Part shown: piece after piece, positions 6,669 through 15,663 of the stretch
How the letters are laid out: every line of letters starts with the position of its first letter
Position numbering within the stretch: position 1 is the first letter of the stretch
From: Limnoraphis robusta CS-951
GTDB lineage: Bacteria > Cyanobacteriota > Cyanobacteriia > Cyanobacteriales > Microcoleaceae
Direction of reading: 5' to 3'
NCBI RefSeq assembly: GCF_000972705.2
Contig: NZ_LATL02000229.1
Coordinates: 1-45,919 of the forward strand
DNA length: 45,919 nucleotides
Translations under genes and position numbers: made by a program
Notes under the pieces: model-generated
Databases searched by the model: none
What the model saw: only the letters and a program-made list of their open reading frames with translations
What the model was told of the DNA's origin: nothing

Positions 6669-9650
6669 CTACTCGTTACTGAACCCTTCTATCGGCGCGA
6701 ACCCTTGACGTTGAATATTCTCAGTTATCGTCCGAGGTTCGAGGAATTGTAACAAATAATCCGGCCCTCCTGCTTTGGAACCAACACCGGAAAGTTTAAA
6801 CCCTCCGAACGGTTGACGGGAAACAATTGCGCCCGTAATTCCTCGGTTAATGTACAAATTCCCCACTTCAAAATCGGCTTTTGCTTGGGCAATATGAGAC
6901 GGAGTTCGAGAATACAAACCGCCTGTTAAAGCAAAGTTTGTACCGTTGGCAATATTAATCGCTTCCTCAAAATTCGCCGCTTTAATCACCGCTAAAACTG
7001 GCCCAAAAATCTCCTCTTGGGCAATTTTTGCCGTCGGTGAAACGTTCACAAATACCGTTGGCGGAACAAAATATCCCGTTTCTGGTGCGGGAACTTGAAT
7101 GGCGAGTTCCGCTTCTTGTTTGCCAATTTCAATGTATTCTAAAATCCGTTTTTGAGCATTAGCATCAATTACCGGACCAACAAACGTGCTAGGATGAACA
7201 GCATCACCCACATTAAGCGATCGCACTGCTTCGGTTAAACGGCTAACAAACGCCTCATAAACGGGTTCTAAAACCACCACCCGAGAACAAGCCGAACACT
7301 TCTGACCACTGTAGCCAAACGCCGAATAAACGACACCTGCAACCGCCTGATCTAAGTCCGCACTTTCATCAACAATAATCGCATTTTTTCCGCCCATTTC
7401 TGCAATAACACGCTTGAGATGTTTTTGTCCGGGACGCAACACCGCAGCTTCGGCGTAAATGCGAGAACCAACCTCTTGAGAACCCGTGAAGGTAATCATG
7501 TGAACGTCGGGATGTTTCACCAGATGAGAACCCACCGTTGAACCCTTGCAGGGAATATATTGAAATACCCCGTTTGGTATCCCCGCATCAACTAAAACTT
7601 CGGCAATTTTCGCAGCAATTACTGATGAAACTTCCGCAGGTTTTAACAGCGTACAATTTCCCGTTACTAACGATGCAACCGTCATCCCAACAGGAATAGC
7701 GAGGGGAAAATTCCAGGGCGAAATCACAACAGAAATCCCACGCGGTTGATAATGATAACGATCCGTTTCTCCGGCGGTATCATAAATATATCCCTGATCT
7801 AAGCGTTCCATTTCATCAGCATAATAGCGACAAAAATCAATCGCTTCAGAGACTTCCGCATCGCACTGATGCAACGCTTTTCCGACTTCATAAACCATCC
7901 AAGCGCACAACTCGTGGCGGCGTTGTTCCATCAATTCTGCGGCTTTGCGTAACACCCCCGCACGTTGACGAACCGGTGTCCGTTTCCAAGCCGGAAATGC
8001 GGCTTTAGCAGCTTCTAATGCTTGGTCGGCTTGTGCAATACTAATTAACCCAATTTTTCCGACAATTTCTGAGGGATTAGAAGGGTTAACAGAATCAACA
8101 ATGGTTTCGGTTTGTTCCCGTTTTCCGTTAATTAAAGGGAGATAAGTTTGACCCAATTGTTGACGAACGGTTTCCAACGCTCGAAAGGCTTTATCCCGTT
8201 GAACGGTGTCTGCATAATCACTATCCGGCGCATTGGGAAATACAGGTTTCCAAGTGTCTTTAATATTGCTTTCGGTGTTGGGTTTGGGCGGCGCTAACAG
8301 TTCTTCTAAGGGTCGATTTTCTGAACTTTGACGCAGGAATGAACTATTAGCAGTATTCTCCAACAAACGGCGAATTAAGTAAGACATTCCCGGTAATAAA
8401 TCACCGTAGGGACAATACATTCGCACCCGATATCCTTCTTTGGCTAAAGCTTTTGCTAATTGGTCGCCCATGCCATATAATACCTGCATTTCAAAGGCGC
8501 GACGGGGAACATTTAACGTTTGAGCGATCGCAATAGCTTTAGCTTGAGAACGAACGTTATGGCTACCAATTGCCGAATAGATGTATTGATGATTTTCTAA
8601 CATCAATTGGGTCAATTCTTCATAGTTCGCATCGGTTGCCGCTTTATCATTATAAACCGGTTGGGGCCAGTCATTTTGCATGGCTTTGATGGTTTCTTGG
8701 TCCCAATACGCGCCTTTCACCAGCCGCACCGTTACGGGATTTCCGCGCAATTTTGCCCATTCGATGATGCCTTCTAAATCTTTTTTGGAATCTCGCAAAT
8801 AGGCTTGAACCGTCATCCCGATATCGGTACGACTGCGAAATTCTTCTTCCATCAACAGATTTTTTAAAATGCTGTAGGTGAGATTTTTATAGGTGTATTG
8901 TTCCATATCAAAGTGAACCGCAGCGCCTAATTCTGCCGCCCGACGGAGTAAAATTCGGATACGTTCACTAACTTTTGCTTCGCTTCCTTTGGCGTCTAAA
9001 GGGTCAAATTGGGAATAAAAAGCGGTTAATTTAACAGACACTTGAACTTTGGAAATCGGTTGTCCGTCGGCTTCATCAATTTGAGGAATGGTTGACCATT
9101 TTTTCGCCGCTTCGCTGAGTTTTTCCATCAACTCTAAATAACTGTTGAGATAAGCCTGGGCTTCGGCTTCGGTAATAACAGCTTCTCCGAGTAAGTCAAC
9201 GGTGAAAGCCAGTTTATCTTTCCGCAGTTTTTCTAAGGTGTTAATAACGTGAGGAATGGAGTCACCCGCGATGTATTTATGGGCGAGGGTTTCCACTGCG
9301 GGGGCGACGGTTGTTGCGGCTAATTTTCCCGGTACCGAGTCGGGGTTTGCAAAGTTGAGAAGTTTTTTTAAGGCGTCAGGAAGTTCGACTTCTTCTGTGG
9401 TAAGATATTCTTGCAGGTGAGCAGCGATTTCCGGTTTACTTCGCAGGGCGGGTAAACAGTCGATAAAATGGAATAACTGCACGCGCAGTCCGGGGTTCGC
9501 CATCGTCCAGTCAAGGAGTTTATCATCCCAACGCATTTGGTCTTGCAACTGTCCGAGAAATGAGCGCTTTTTCTCTTGCGTTGCGGCGAGGAGTTGTTTA
9601 GCGATTTCTTGTGTTTTGGTTTCGTATGTGTCAGGAGCTTGTGCAACCAC
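6669..9650 (-). CDS. putA: Bifunctional proline dehydrogenase / glutamate semialdehyde dehydrogenase (PutA)
   Basis: A 993-aa enzyme oxidising proline to glutamate in two steps. The PRODH barrel occupies roughly residues 140-450, with FAD-binding and substrate motifs such as 'TVRLVKGAYWD', 'AIGSHNVRS' and 'YGMGDQLAKALAKEGYRVRMYCPYGDL'. The aldehyde dehydrogenase domain spans ~510-985: 'ISPWNFPLAIPVGM', 'MITFTGSQEVG', 'EMGGKNAIIVDESADLD', catalytic Cys in 'SGQKCSACSR', and 'QEEIFGPVLAV'. There is no N-terminal ribbon-helix-helix, so it is not a self-repressing PutA. The start is a GTG with GGAG about a dozen bases upstream. It is a single-gene unit, intact and of normal length for cyanobacterial PutA. 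Confidence 0.95.
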   Translation of the reverse strand: MVAQAPDTYETKTQEIAKQLLAATQEKKRSFLGQLQDQMRWDDKLLDWTMANPGLRVQLFHFIDCLPALRSKPEIAAHLQEYLTTEEVELPDALKKLLNFANPDSVPGKLAATTVAPAVETLAHKYIAGDSIPHVINTLEKLRKDKLAFTVDLLGEAVITEAEAQAYLNSYLELMEKLSEAAKKWSTIPQIDEADGQPISKVQVSVKLTAFYSQFDPLDAKGSEAKVSERIRILLRRAAELGAAVHFDMEQYTYKNLTYSILKNLLMEEEFRSRTDIGMTVQAYLRDSKKDLEGIIEWAKLRGNPVTVRLVKGAYWDQETIKAMQNDWPQPVYNDKAATDANYEELTQLMLENHQYIYSAIGSHNVRSQAKAIAIAQTLNVPRRAFEMQVLYGMGDQLAKALAKEGYRVRMYCPYGDLLPGMSYLIRRLLENTANSSFLRQSSENRPLEELLAPPKPNTESNIKDTWKPVFPNAPDSDYADTVQRDKAFRALETVRQQLGQTYLPLINGKREQTETIVDSVNPSNPSEIVGKIGLISIAQADQALEAAKAAFPAWKRTPVRQRAGVLRKAAELMEQRRHELCAWMVYEVGKALHQCDAEVSEAIDFCRYYADEMERLDQGYIYDTAGETDRYHYQPRGISVVISPWNFPLAIPVGMTVASLVTGNCTLLKPAEVSSVIAAKIAEVLVDAGIPNGVFQYIPCKGSTVGSHLVKHPDVHMITFTGSQEVGSRIYAEAAVLRPGQKHLKRVIAEMGGKNAIIVDESADLDQAVAGVVYSAFGYSGQKCSACSRVVVLEPVYEAFVSRLTEAVRSLNVGDAVHPSTFVGPVIDANAQKRILEYIEIGKQEAELAIQVPAPETGYFVPPTVFVNVSPTAKIAQEEIFGPVLAVIKAANFEEAINIANGTNFALTGGLYSRTPSHIAQAKADFEVGNLYINRGITGAIVSRQPFGGFKLSGVGSKAGGPDYLLQFLEPRTITENIQRQGFAPIEGFSNE

Positions 9651-9787
9651 GGTTAATGTTTCTCCAACAATGATTCTAGATGAGTAACAAGGGAAAGAGA
9701 CGGTTTACTAGCACTTTCTCTCTCCCTCGTTGGTGAATAGATTCTTTATTCTATTGTACGTCGAAAGGGTCAATTATTTTTAACGTT

Positions 9788-9886
9788 TTAGAAAACAGAA
9801 GGCAATTGATTTATTTTTTCTTCAGTTAAATCAGAGGTAAAATCAGCCACCCTTTCTAAAATTGATTCTCTTGTGTTTTTTTTAAC
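9788..9886 (-). pseudogene. Relic of a small unidentified gene
   Basis: The minus-strand frame reads 'NTRESILERVADFTSDLTEEKINQLPSVF' before a stop at 9788. Its composition is protein-like (amphipathic helices), but no start codon or full-length frame is present. It may be the C-terminus of an antitoxin-like or regulatory small protein. Confidence 0.25.
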
Positions 9887-9962
9887 CCCTGAAGATTATA
9901 AGATTTCGACTGATTGAAAATATAACATTAATCACCCTGACGTTTTAAAGTCGGTTGTGGAA

Positions 9963-10106
9963 TCAGTTTAAAATTGAATTCATTTTTGCCAACGAACGAA
10001 CCGTCAGAATTTCATCTTCTCTCAAAGGTTCAACCGCAGAAATTGGAACAACAATCACTTGAATGGATTCTCCAATTGCATTAAAAACTTCTAAAACATA
10101 GCCATC
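9963..10106 (-). pseudogene. C-terminal relic of a small conserved-looking protein
   Basis: A 47-codon minus-strand frame, 'DGYVLEVFNAIGESIQVIVV', then 'PISAVEPLREDEILTVRSL', ends at 9963. A TAA immediately precedes the first Asp, and no start is available. The beta-rich composition is that of a genuine protein. I do not recognise the family with certainty. Confidence 0.35.
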
Positions 10107-10580
10107 TTATAATTGCGTTTGCAAGTTCTTTTACAGAGAGAAAATAATCGCTTGACTGAGATTAAATTGTTCATCATGTATTCAAAAAGGATGAGGATAG
10201 TTAGATTTTGCGGCTTCAGTGCGATGACGGCAAGTTAACTTAGCTTAAACTTTACTTAACCTGCGAAATCCGGGCTTCAGGGTCTCTATAACTCAGGATA
10301 GAGTCGGGAAATAACTGTATATGGGCGTTTTTGCTGATCGTGACTCCCCTCAACCGAAGGTTAACAGAGGATAACCTGCGGGTTAACTGCGTTATATTGC
10401 TATAAGTGCCTAAAACCCTGGCTATTTCGTTAAAATTTCTATCTTAGGGAGGATATATTTTTAATTTAGGTTAAAAATAAGTTAAACTCTGGTTATAAGT
10501 TAACTGGGTTAAATTCCTACAAAACAAGGATTGGCTTACAGTTGTCAATCCCTTCATTTGTTCACTTTCAATTTTGAAAA
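10107..10580. other. Intergenic region rich in GTTAAC/GGTTAA motifs
   Basis: No gene is seen in these 474 bases. From about 10230 to 10515 the motif TTAAC or its complement recurs more than eight times (for example GGTTAACAGAGGATAACC, CGGGTTAACTGCG, TAAGTTAACTGGG), partly as palindromes. This is the region upstream of the membrane-protein gene at 10581, so it may hold a cluster of operator sites or a leader RNA; neither is shown. Confidence 0.3.
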
Positions 10581-11273
10581 ATGAAAGTTAATTTTCACGT
10601 GTCTAATTTCAGAAAAGTTGTCCCTAATCAAACCGTTTTCAACTTATTGAAGTTCTATCTTCCCTTCTTTTTGATCTTGTTGGTTTCAGGTTTACAAAAT
10701 GCAGTTCCGGTTCATATCTTAACGCGCGATGTTTTTGCTGACAAAAATACTCCACCTTATACGGGATTAATTTCTAACCTGGGAGTTTTGGTTTTGTGTT
10801 GTAGTGCAGCGGTTTGTCTGTTTACATTTTTTCTACTTCAACCCACAACAGGACAGGCAAAAAAAATAAAAAATTGTCTAGGTTATTTTGGATTAATTTC
10901 AGCTTGGATGATGATTGATGACTTTTTTATGCTGCATGATGAAGTGATGCCGCTTTACTTAGGTATTCCTGAAAAACTGGTTATTCTCCTCACATTAACT
11001 TGGGTGTTTTTTCATGTGGTTTACTTTAGAACTATTATTTTAAAATCAACTAACTTTAAACTTCTCGGATTAGCTTTTTTATTTTTAGGATTTTCATTAT
11101 TCATCGATATTCTACCCGGTGAAATTGATTATGTTGGAAATGAAAGCAATCTCTTTTTCCTCCTCGAAGATGGCAGTAAGTTAATGGGAATTGCGACTTG
11201 GTGTTTTTATCTATTTAGCACTTGCTCTCAACAAATTTTGTTGTCTCAGAGGCGATACTTATCCCAACATTAA
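10581..11273 (+). CDS. Six- or seven-TM integral membrane protein of unknown function
   Basis: A 230-aa polytopic membrane protein with hydrophobic segments at about residues 22-42, 64-88, 100-118, 130-150, 158-176 and 198-216. Polar or acidic residues sit in or next to membrane segments: 'WMMIDDFFMLHDEVMP' and 'LLEDGSKLMGIATW'. A DD...HDE plus ED pattern like this recalls metal-dependent intramembrane hydrolases (ceramidase/CREST type), but the match is too weak to assign. It is followed convergently by the TPR gene. The upstream region has an unusual run of TTAAC motifs. Confidence 0.6.
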   Translation: MKVNFHVSNFRKVVPNQTVFNLLKFYLPFFLILLVSGLQNAVPVHILTRDVFADKNTPPYTGLISNLGVLVLCCSAAVCLFTFFLLQPTTGQAKKIKNCLGYFGLISAWMMIDDFFMLHDEVMPLYLGIPEKLVILLTLTWVFFHVVYFRTIILKSTNFKLLGLAFLFLGFSLFIDILPGEIDYVGNESNLFFLLEDGSKLMGIATWCFYLFSTCSQQILLSQRRYLSQH

Positions 11274-11301
11274 CATCAGACATTCAGGATTCGGAACTTT
11301 C

Positions 11302-12336
11302 TTAAAGGGAATTTCGGATATCCTGAATCACCTCTAAGGCTGTTTTTTGTGTCTGAATATCGCCTTTTTGACCTAATAAATCTGCCGCTTTTTGTAAATC
11401 TTCAATCGCTTTTATACTCTCTCCCTGTTGATAATAAATAAATCCCCGATCTAAATAAGCTTGGGAATAATTGGGATTGAGTTGAATCGCTTTATTATAA
11501 TCTGCCAACGCTTTGGGTGCATTTCCCGCTTGCAAATATTCATCAGCGCGATAATAGTAAGCATCTGCATTATTTGGTGCCAGTTGAATCGCTTTATCGT
11601 AATTGGCGATCGCTGAAGCATGACTGTTTAATTCGGAATAAGCAAAACCTCGGTTGAGATAAGCTTCTATTTGTCCCGGATTAAGATTAATCGCTTCATT
11701 CAGGGTGGTAATCGCTTCTTGATAATCACCCGACTCCATTAATTTCATCGCCTGATTATTCAGCTTAACCGCTTGTTTTGCTTTCTCATAATATTGATTA
11801 ACAACGTCATAATTTTTCTGATAATCTTGCAGTTTAGCTTGAGCAGCAGCAAATTCCGGGCTATCTTCAGGAATCTTAATCAGTTGACTCATAGCTTGTT
11901 GCCATTTTTGCTGTGCTTCTTGCCAAACTTCTGCTGAATGAGGGGGATTTTGGACTAACTTTGCGGCTTCCCAAGCCTGTTTTTTCGCGGCTTCTATACC
12001 CTGTTGTCCTTCGGCTTTTTGTTGCAATTTCCGTTCAATTTCATCGAGTTTAGCAGAATATTGATCGAGATTTTCAGTCACCGCTTGCGGTGCGGGAGCA
12101 ACAACCGGTAAAGTCGGTATATTATCTAAAGTCAGTAAAGCAGATTCGATTTGCTGTTGAGCATTTTTAAGCTGTTCCGGCTGAGAAATTTGATTGAGAT
12201 CTCCGAGGTTTTCTACCTGGGTTTCTGCTTTGGCAATCACTTGACTCTGCACAGATTTTGTGCGCCAAACCCAACCCAACGAACCCAAGATAATAATACT
12301 TAAAGCCACAATCAGCGTTTTAGCGTCTTTCATCAT
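11302..12336 (-). CDS. Membrane-anchored TPR-repeat protein
   Basis: A 344-aa protein with one N-terminal transmembrane anchor ('LIVALSIIILGSLGWVW', residues 8-24), a long Q/A-rich helical region (~40-190) and at least four C-terminal tetratricopeptide repeats (~195-320). Visible repeats include 'MKLMESGDYQEAITTLNEAINLNP', 'AYLNRGFAYSELNSHASAIANYDKAIQLAP' and 'AYLDRGFIYYQQGESIKAIEDLQKA' (each recognised in part). TPRs mediate protein-protein contacts. The bulk probably lies in the periplasm or thylakoid lumen. The partner is unknown. Confidence 0.8.
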   Translation of the reverse strand: MMKDAKTLIVALSIIILGSLGWVWRTKSVQSQVIAKAETQVENLGDLNQISQPEQLKNAQQQIESALLTLDNIPTLPVVAPAPQAVTENLDQYSAKLDEIERKLQQKAEGQQGIEAAKKQAWEAAKLVQNPPHSAEVWQEAQQKWQQAMSQLIKIPEDSPEFAAAQAKLQDYQKNYDVVNQYYEKAKQAVKLNNQAMKLMESGDYQEAITTLNEAINLNPGQIEAYLNRGFAYSELNSHASAIANYDKAIQLAPNNADAYYYRADEYLQAGNAPKALADYNKAIQLNPNYSQAYLDRGFIYYQQGESIKAIEDLQKAADLLGQKGDIQTQKTALEVIQDIRNSL

Positions 12337-12420
12337 CCATACCCTTCAATGTTTATTAATTGTAGGAATATTGAGGTTAAACGTCTAGCCCATTACTTAT
12401 GAGATTTTTGGGATAGGAAA

Positions 12421-12477
12421 ATTCACCACCAAGACACCAAGACACGAAGATTTGTTCTTGGTGTTCTTTGTGTTTTT
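12421..12477. repeat. Imperfect inverted/direct repeat of ACACCAAGA type
   Basis: ACCACCAAGACACCAAGACA is followed by TTCTTGGTGTTCTTTGTG, making a hairpin of the kind dispersed widely in cyanobacterial intergenic regions. It lies just downstream of the small minus-strand gene and could end its transcript. Confidence 0.4.
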
Positions 12478-12654
12478 TTAATGAAGTGAGTGATAACTGT
12501 AAGCCTGGGAATACCCCCGGTGAGACGTTTGAGCAACTTTCAGACGGGGTAGAATCTTAACGCGGTCAGCCGGAACTCCTGTACTGTAATCAAAGATTAC
12601 AGCGTCGGCAGGATGGCAGTTTTGTGAACTTGACTCCTCGTTTGGATTTGTCAC
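12478..12654 (-). CDS. Small 58-aa protein, unrecognised family
   Basis: A GTG-started minus-strand frame of 59 codons reads 'TNPNEESSSQNCHPADAVIF', then 'DYSTGVPADRVKILPRLKVA', ending 'QAYSYHSLH'. The residue mix and the central 'DAVIFDYSTGVPADRVKILPRL' look like a real folded small protein rather than chance. A longer minus-strand frame over the same place (12590-12817) looks far less protein-like. No strong ribosome binding site is visible. The gene is divergent from the one at 12800. A perfect palindrome (12584-12602) falls inside it. Confidence 0.5.
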   Translation of the reverse strand: MTNPNEESSSQNCHPADAVIFDYSTGVPADRVKILPRLKVAQTSHRGYSQAYSYHSLH

Positions 12655-12799
12655 TGTTGTTTTTTTGAGGATTTAACGTCAATACTATACTACAGAACAG
12701 GTACGAAACCCTCAAGGGCATTCGTTGACTTTCATCCACTGCTTCAAAACGGTGGTTCTCAGTCAAAGTTTTGTAGATCGCAAGAAGGAGAAATGTTTC

Positions 12800-13225
12800 G
12801 TGAATGCGGCTGAACAAGCAAATAACGTTGAAGTGGCGAGCAAAATTGCATCCGTAGTCAATTTATTCAAAGCGCAGTTTCCCGATGTTAGAGTCGATCT
12901 TAAACCCTGGATGAACGATCCAGACACACGAGAATGGGTTGATCCTGACTCCATTGATATTGGCTTCCATTTTCCCGGAAGAAGCCGTTTAATGCAAAGT
13001 CGTTGCATTCTTATTCAAATTCGCTTCTATCAAGATCCCTTAGAAGGAGAGCGGCGTGCGATCGGAGTTGAAGCGGCGGGATATGATCACTCAGGACAAC
13101 AGTGGAAAGTCTCAACGATAGATAATTGGAGTTTTCAGGGAGCAACTCAACCCACTTCAGAAGCCGCCGATCAGCTCAAACTGTTTTGTCGTCAGGTTTT
13201 CGAGTTATTTAATGGTGCCAACTGA
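12800..13225 (+). CDS. Conserved-looking cyanobacterial protein of unknown function
   Basis: About 141 aa. The GTG at 12800 is chosen because AAGGAG lies 9 bases upstream; the ORF could be extended to 12725 but without a ribosome site. The sequence is soluble and mixed alpha/beta: 'VASKIASVVNLFKAQFPDVRVDLKPW', 'DPDSIDIGFHFPGRSRLMQSRCILIQIRFY', 'RAIGVEAAGYDHSGQQWKVSTI'. I do not recognise a catalytic motif. The glycoside hydrolase start lies about 30 bases after its stop, so the two are probably co-transcribed. Confidence 0.65.
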   Translation: MNAAEQANNVEVASKIASVVNLFKAQFPDVRVDLKPWMNDPDTREWVDPDSIDIGFHFPGRSRLMQSRCILIQIRFYQDPLEGERRAIGVEAAGYDHSGQQWKVSTIDNWSFQGATQPTSEAADQLKLFCRQVFELFNGAN

Positions 13226-13254
13226 ACTTGAATTTTGTTAACGAGGAGAATTTT

Positions 13255-14730
13255 GTGATCAATTCCGTTTCCTATCCGAGTCTCTATCAAGTCAATACTC
13301 GTGTTCGACTCAGACAACTTTCTAATCAATTAAATTGTCCGGCTACCTTAGATGATATTCCCGACACTGAACTCGATGAATGGGTAAACCTCGGGTTTAA
13401 TTGGATTTACTTTTTAGGAGTTTGGGAAACAGGACTTTTAGGGCGAAATGTTTCTCGTTCTCACCCCGGTTGGCGCAGAGAATACGAAGAACTGTTGAGT
13501 GATTTACAGGAAGATGATATCTGTGGCTCTTGTTTTGCCATTACTCGTTATCGCGTTAGCGAACTTCTCGGAGGTAATGAAGCTTTACTACGACTGCGGA
13601 AACGTCTTCAGCAACGCGGACTCAAACTGATGCTGGATTTTGTTCCTAATCATACCGCACTCGATTGTCCTTGGGTGGAGGAACACCCGGATTTTTATAT
13701 TCAAGGAACTCTCAGTGATCTCGAACAAGAACCGCTCAATTATGTGCAGATTCCTGTAGCTGGAAAAAACCCCGTTTTTGCTCACGGACGCGATCCCTAT
13801 TTTCCCGGTTGGCCGGATACTTTGCAACTCAATTATCACAATCCGGCTGTTCTTAAAGCAATGTTAGCAGAGTTATTAAAAGTTGCTCAACTTTGTGATG
13901 GGGTTCGCTGTGATATGGCGATGTTAATTCTTCCTGAAATCTTTCAACGGACTTGGGGAATGACTTCCGAATTATTTTGGCCAGAAGCCATTCATCAGGT
14001 GCGAAAGCAACATCAAGATTTTGTGTTTATGGCAGAAGTTTATTGGAATATGGAATGGAGGCTACAACAACAAGGATTTGATTTTACTTATGATAAAAAA
14101 CTCTATGATCGCTTAATCGGTCAACAGACTGATCTGGTGTTAGAACATTTGTGGGCTGATGTTAATTATCAAAGTAAATTAGTCCGGTTTCTTGAAAATC
14201 ACGATGAACCTCGAGCAGCTTCAACCTTCCCCCCTAGTGTTCATCAAGCTGCTGCTATTTTAACTTATCTTTGTCCGGGTTTACGCTTTTTTCACGAAGG
14301 ACAATTACAGGGTTGGGCTAAGAAAATATCGGTTCATTTAGGTCGAAGTTTGGAACAATTAACTGATCCAAATTTAGCCTCTTTTTATCATCAGTTATTA
14401 GCTTGTTTACGTTTACCTGTTGTACAGAGTGGCAACTGGCAATTGCTTAATTATAAGCCAGCTTGGACCGAGAATTGGACTTGGAAGAACTTCACGGCTT
14501 TTACTTGGCAAGGAGATGAAAAACGCTTATTAATTGTTGTTAATTATTCGGCTTATCCCAGCCAATGTTATCTACAACTTTCTTTTGATGATTTACAAAA
14601 TAGAACCTGTCAACTCAAAGACTTAATGAGTGAGGCTTCTTATGAACGTCAAGGAAATGAATTATTGTCATCGGGTTTATACTTAGATTTACCTGCTTGG
14701 GGTTATCATGTTTTTGATTTGACTATCTAA
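13255..14730 (+). CDS. GH13 alpha-amylase-family glycoside hydrolase
   Basis: About 491 aa, cytosolic (no signal peptide). Conserved GH13 regions are present: I 'LMLDFVPNHT'; II 'DGVRCDMAML' with the nucleophile Asp (~219); III 'FMAEVYW' with the acid/base Glu (~259); IV 'FLENHDEPRA' with the transition-state Asp (~316). The barrel is followed by a C-terminal beta domain. The GTG at 13255 is preferred over TTG 13228 because GAGGAG precedes it by 6 bases. Substrate is likely an alpha-glucan or a small alpha-glucoside; the sequence alone does not say which. Confidence 0.9.
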   Translation: MINSVSYPSLYQVNTRVRLRQLSNQLNCPATLDDIPDTELDEWVNLGFNWIYFLGVWETGLLGRNVSRSHPGWRREYEELLSDLQEDDICGSCFAITRYRVSELLGGNEALLRLRKRLQQRGLKLMLDFVPNHTALDCPWVEEHPDFYIQGTLSDLEQEPLNYVQIPVAGKNPVFAHGRDPYFPGWPDTLQLNYHNPAVLKAMLAELLKVAQLCDGVRCDMAMLILPEIFQRTWGMTSELFWPEAIHQVRKQHQDFVFMAEVYWNMEWRLQQQGFDFTYDKKLYDRLIGQQTDLVLEHLWADVNYQSKLVRFLENHDEPRAASTFPPSVHQAAAILTYLCPGLRFFHEGQLQGWAKKISVHLGRSLEQLTDPNLASFYHQLLACLRLPVVQSGNWQLLNYKPAWTENWTWKNFTAFTWQGDEKRLLIVVNYSAYPSQCYLQLSFDDLQNRTCQLKDLMSEASYERQGNELLSSGLYLDLPAWGYHVFDLTI

Positions 14731-14736
14731 CTTAAC

Positions 14737-14796
14737 GGGCGGGACTGGTTATTCAATTCAAAATTCTATTCAGAAAAAAACTCAATCAACCCGCCC
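14737..14796. terminator. Possible hairpin after the GH13 gene
   Basis: GGGCGGG (14737-14743) pairs with CCCGCCC (14790-14796) across a 46-base loop, just downstream of the stop codon. There is no clean T-run, so it is a weak terminator candidate. The rest of the gap up to 14944 shows no gene. Confidence 0.3.
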
Positions 14797-14944
14797 CGAC
14801 AAGAGTGACTATAAGAAACCAAATCTTTGAAAAATCCGAGTTTTTAAGTTTTAGCCGGATTTATTGGATTGATCAGTGAAATCGTTTATAGACTCGCAGG
14901 AGTTTGAAATTTTCTTTAATTTATCCTATTTTCGGTGATCAGTT

Positions 14945-15649
14945 ATGTTCTTTTGTCCTCAACATTTAACAACTCTAGTCGCCTCTAATTTTCCCGATGC
15001 GTTGTTTTACAAACCCACAGTTAATCCGATGATTGCTTTAACGATTGATGATGTGGGTGATCAATCAACTCAACTCATTCTTGATGAAATTTTTAGTCAC
15101 AACCAAAAAATAACCGGGGTTGAAAAGCAAGTCAAAGCTACATTTTTTATCACGACCAGCTATCTTCAGGGAAAGCAAGATGCGATAAAAAATATATTAG
15201 AACAAAACCATGAAATCGGCAATCATGGAGTCTTTGACCGCACTCATGCTGACTTAAACCCTCGGGAATTTGAAGAAGAATTATGGAAAGCCCATCAAGA
15301 ATTAACTCAAAACACAGAAGCCCAGATTAAATGGTTTAGACCAGCGCGAGGTCGTTACAACCCAACAATGGTTAAATCTCTGCATCATCTCGCACAAACT
15401 GAAGGATATAATCGTCAATTTGCCCTCGCTTCGATGATTCCTCTCGATACCTTTGCATTCACAGAAAATCCACTATTTTCAGCCCAATATATCGCTAGAT
15501 TTATATTTCCTGGGGCGATTTTGGTACTGCATGGCGGTTCAGTACAACGGTCTAATAACACCGTTCTCGCCTTAAAGAAGATCTTGCTTGAATTGAGTCA
15601 AAAGAATTACCGAGTTGTCAGCTTGACTGAGCTTTTTAATCAAGTTTAA
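14945..15649 (+). CDS. Polysaccharide deacetylase (NodB-homology) family protein
   Basis: A 234-aa NodB-fold hydrolase expected to remove N- or O-acetyl groups from glycans with a metal. The opening motif 'ALTIDDVGD' carries the catalytic/metal Asp pair (35-36). 'EIGNHGVFDRTHADL' gives metal histidines 94 and 101, with a longer spacing than the usual H-x3-H. 'WFRPARGRYN' is motif 3 and 'GAILVLHGG' supplies the late His. There is no obvious signal peptide, although residues 1-28 are an N-terminal extension. It converges on the coiled-coil gene with only 14 bases between them. Confidence 0.8.
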   Translation: MFFCPQHLTTLVASNFPDALFYKPTVNPMIALTIDDVGDQSTQLILDEIFSHNQKITGVEKQVKATFFITTSYLQGKQDAIKNILEQNHEIGNHGVFDRTHADLNPREFEEELWKAHQELTQNTEAQIKWFRPARGRYNPTMVKSLHHLAQTEGYNRQFALASMIPLDTFAFTENPLFSAQYIARFIFPGAILVLHGGSVQRSNNTVLALKKILLELSQKNYRVVSLTELFNQV

Positions 15650-15663
15650 TCTCATCTCAGTAA

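Noticed and set aside
12584..12602. Perfect palindrome CTGTAATC-AAA-GATTACAG as a terminator or operator
   Set aside because: It lies within the small 58-aa reading frame and has no T-run; chance or coding constraint explains it.
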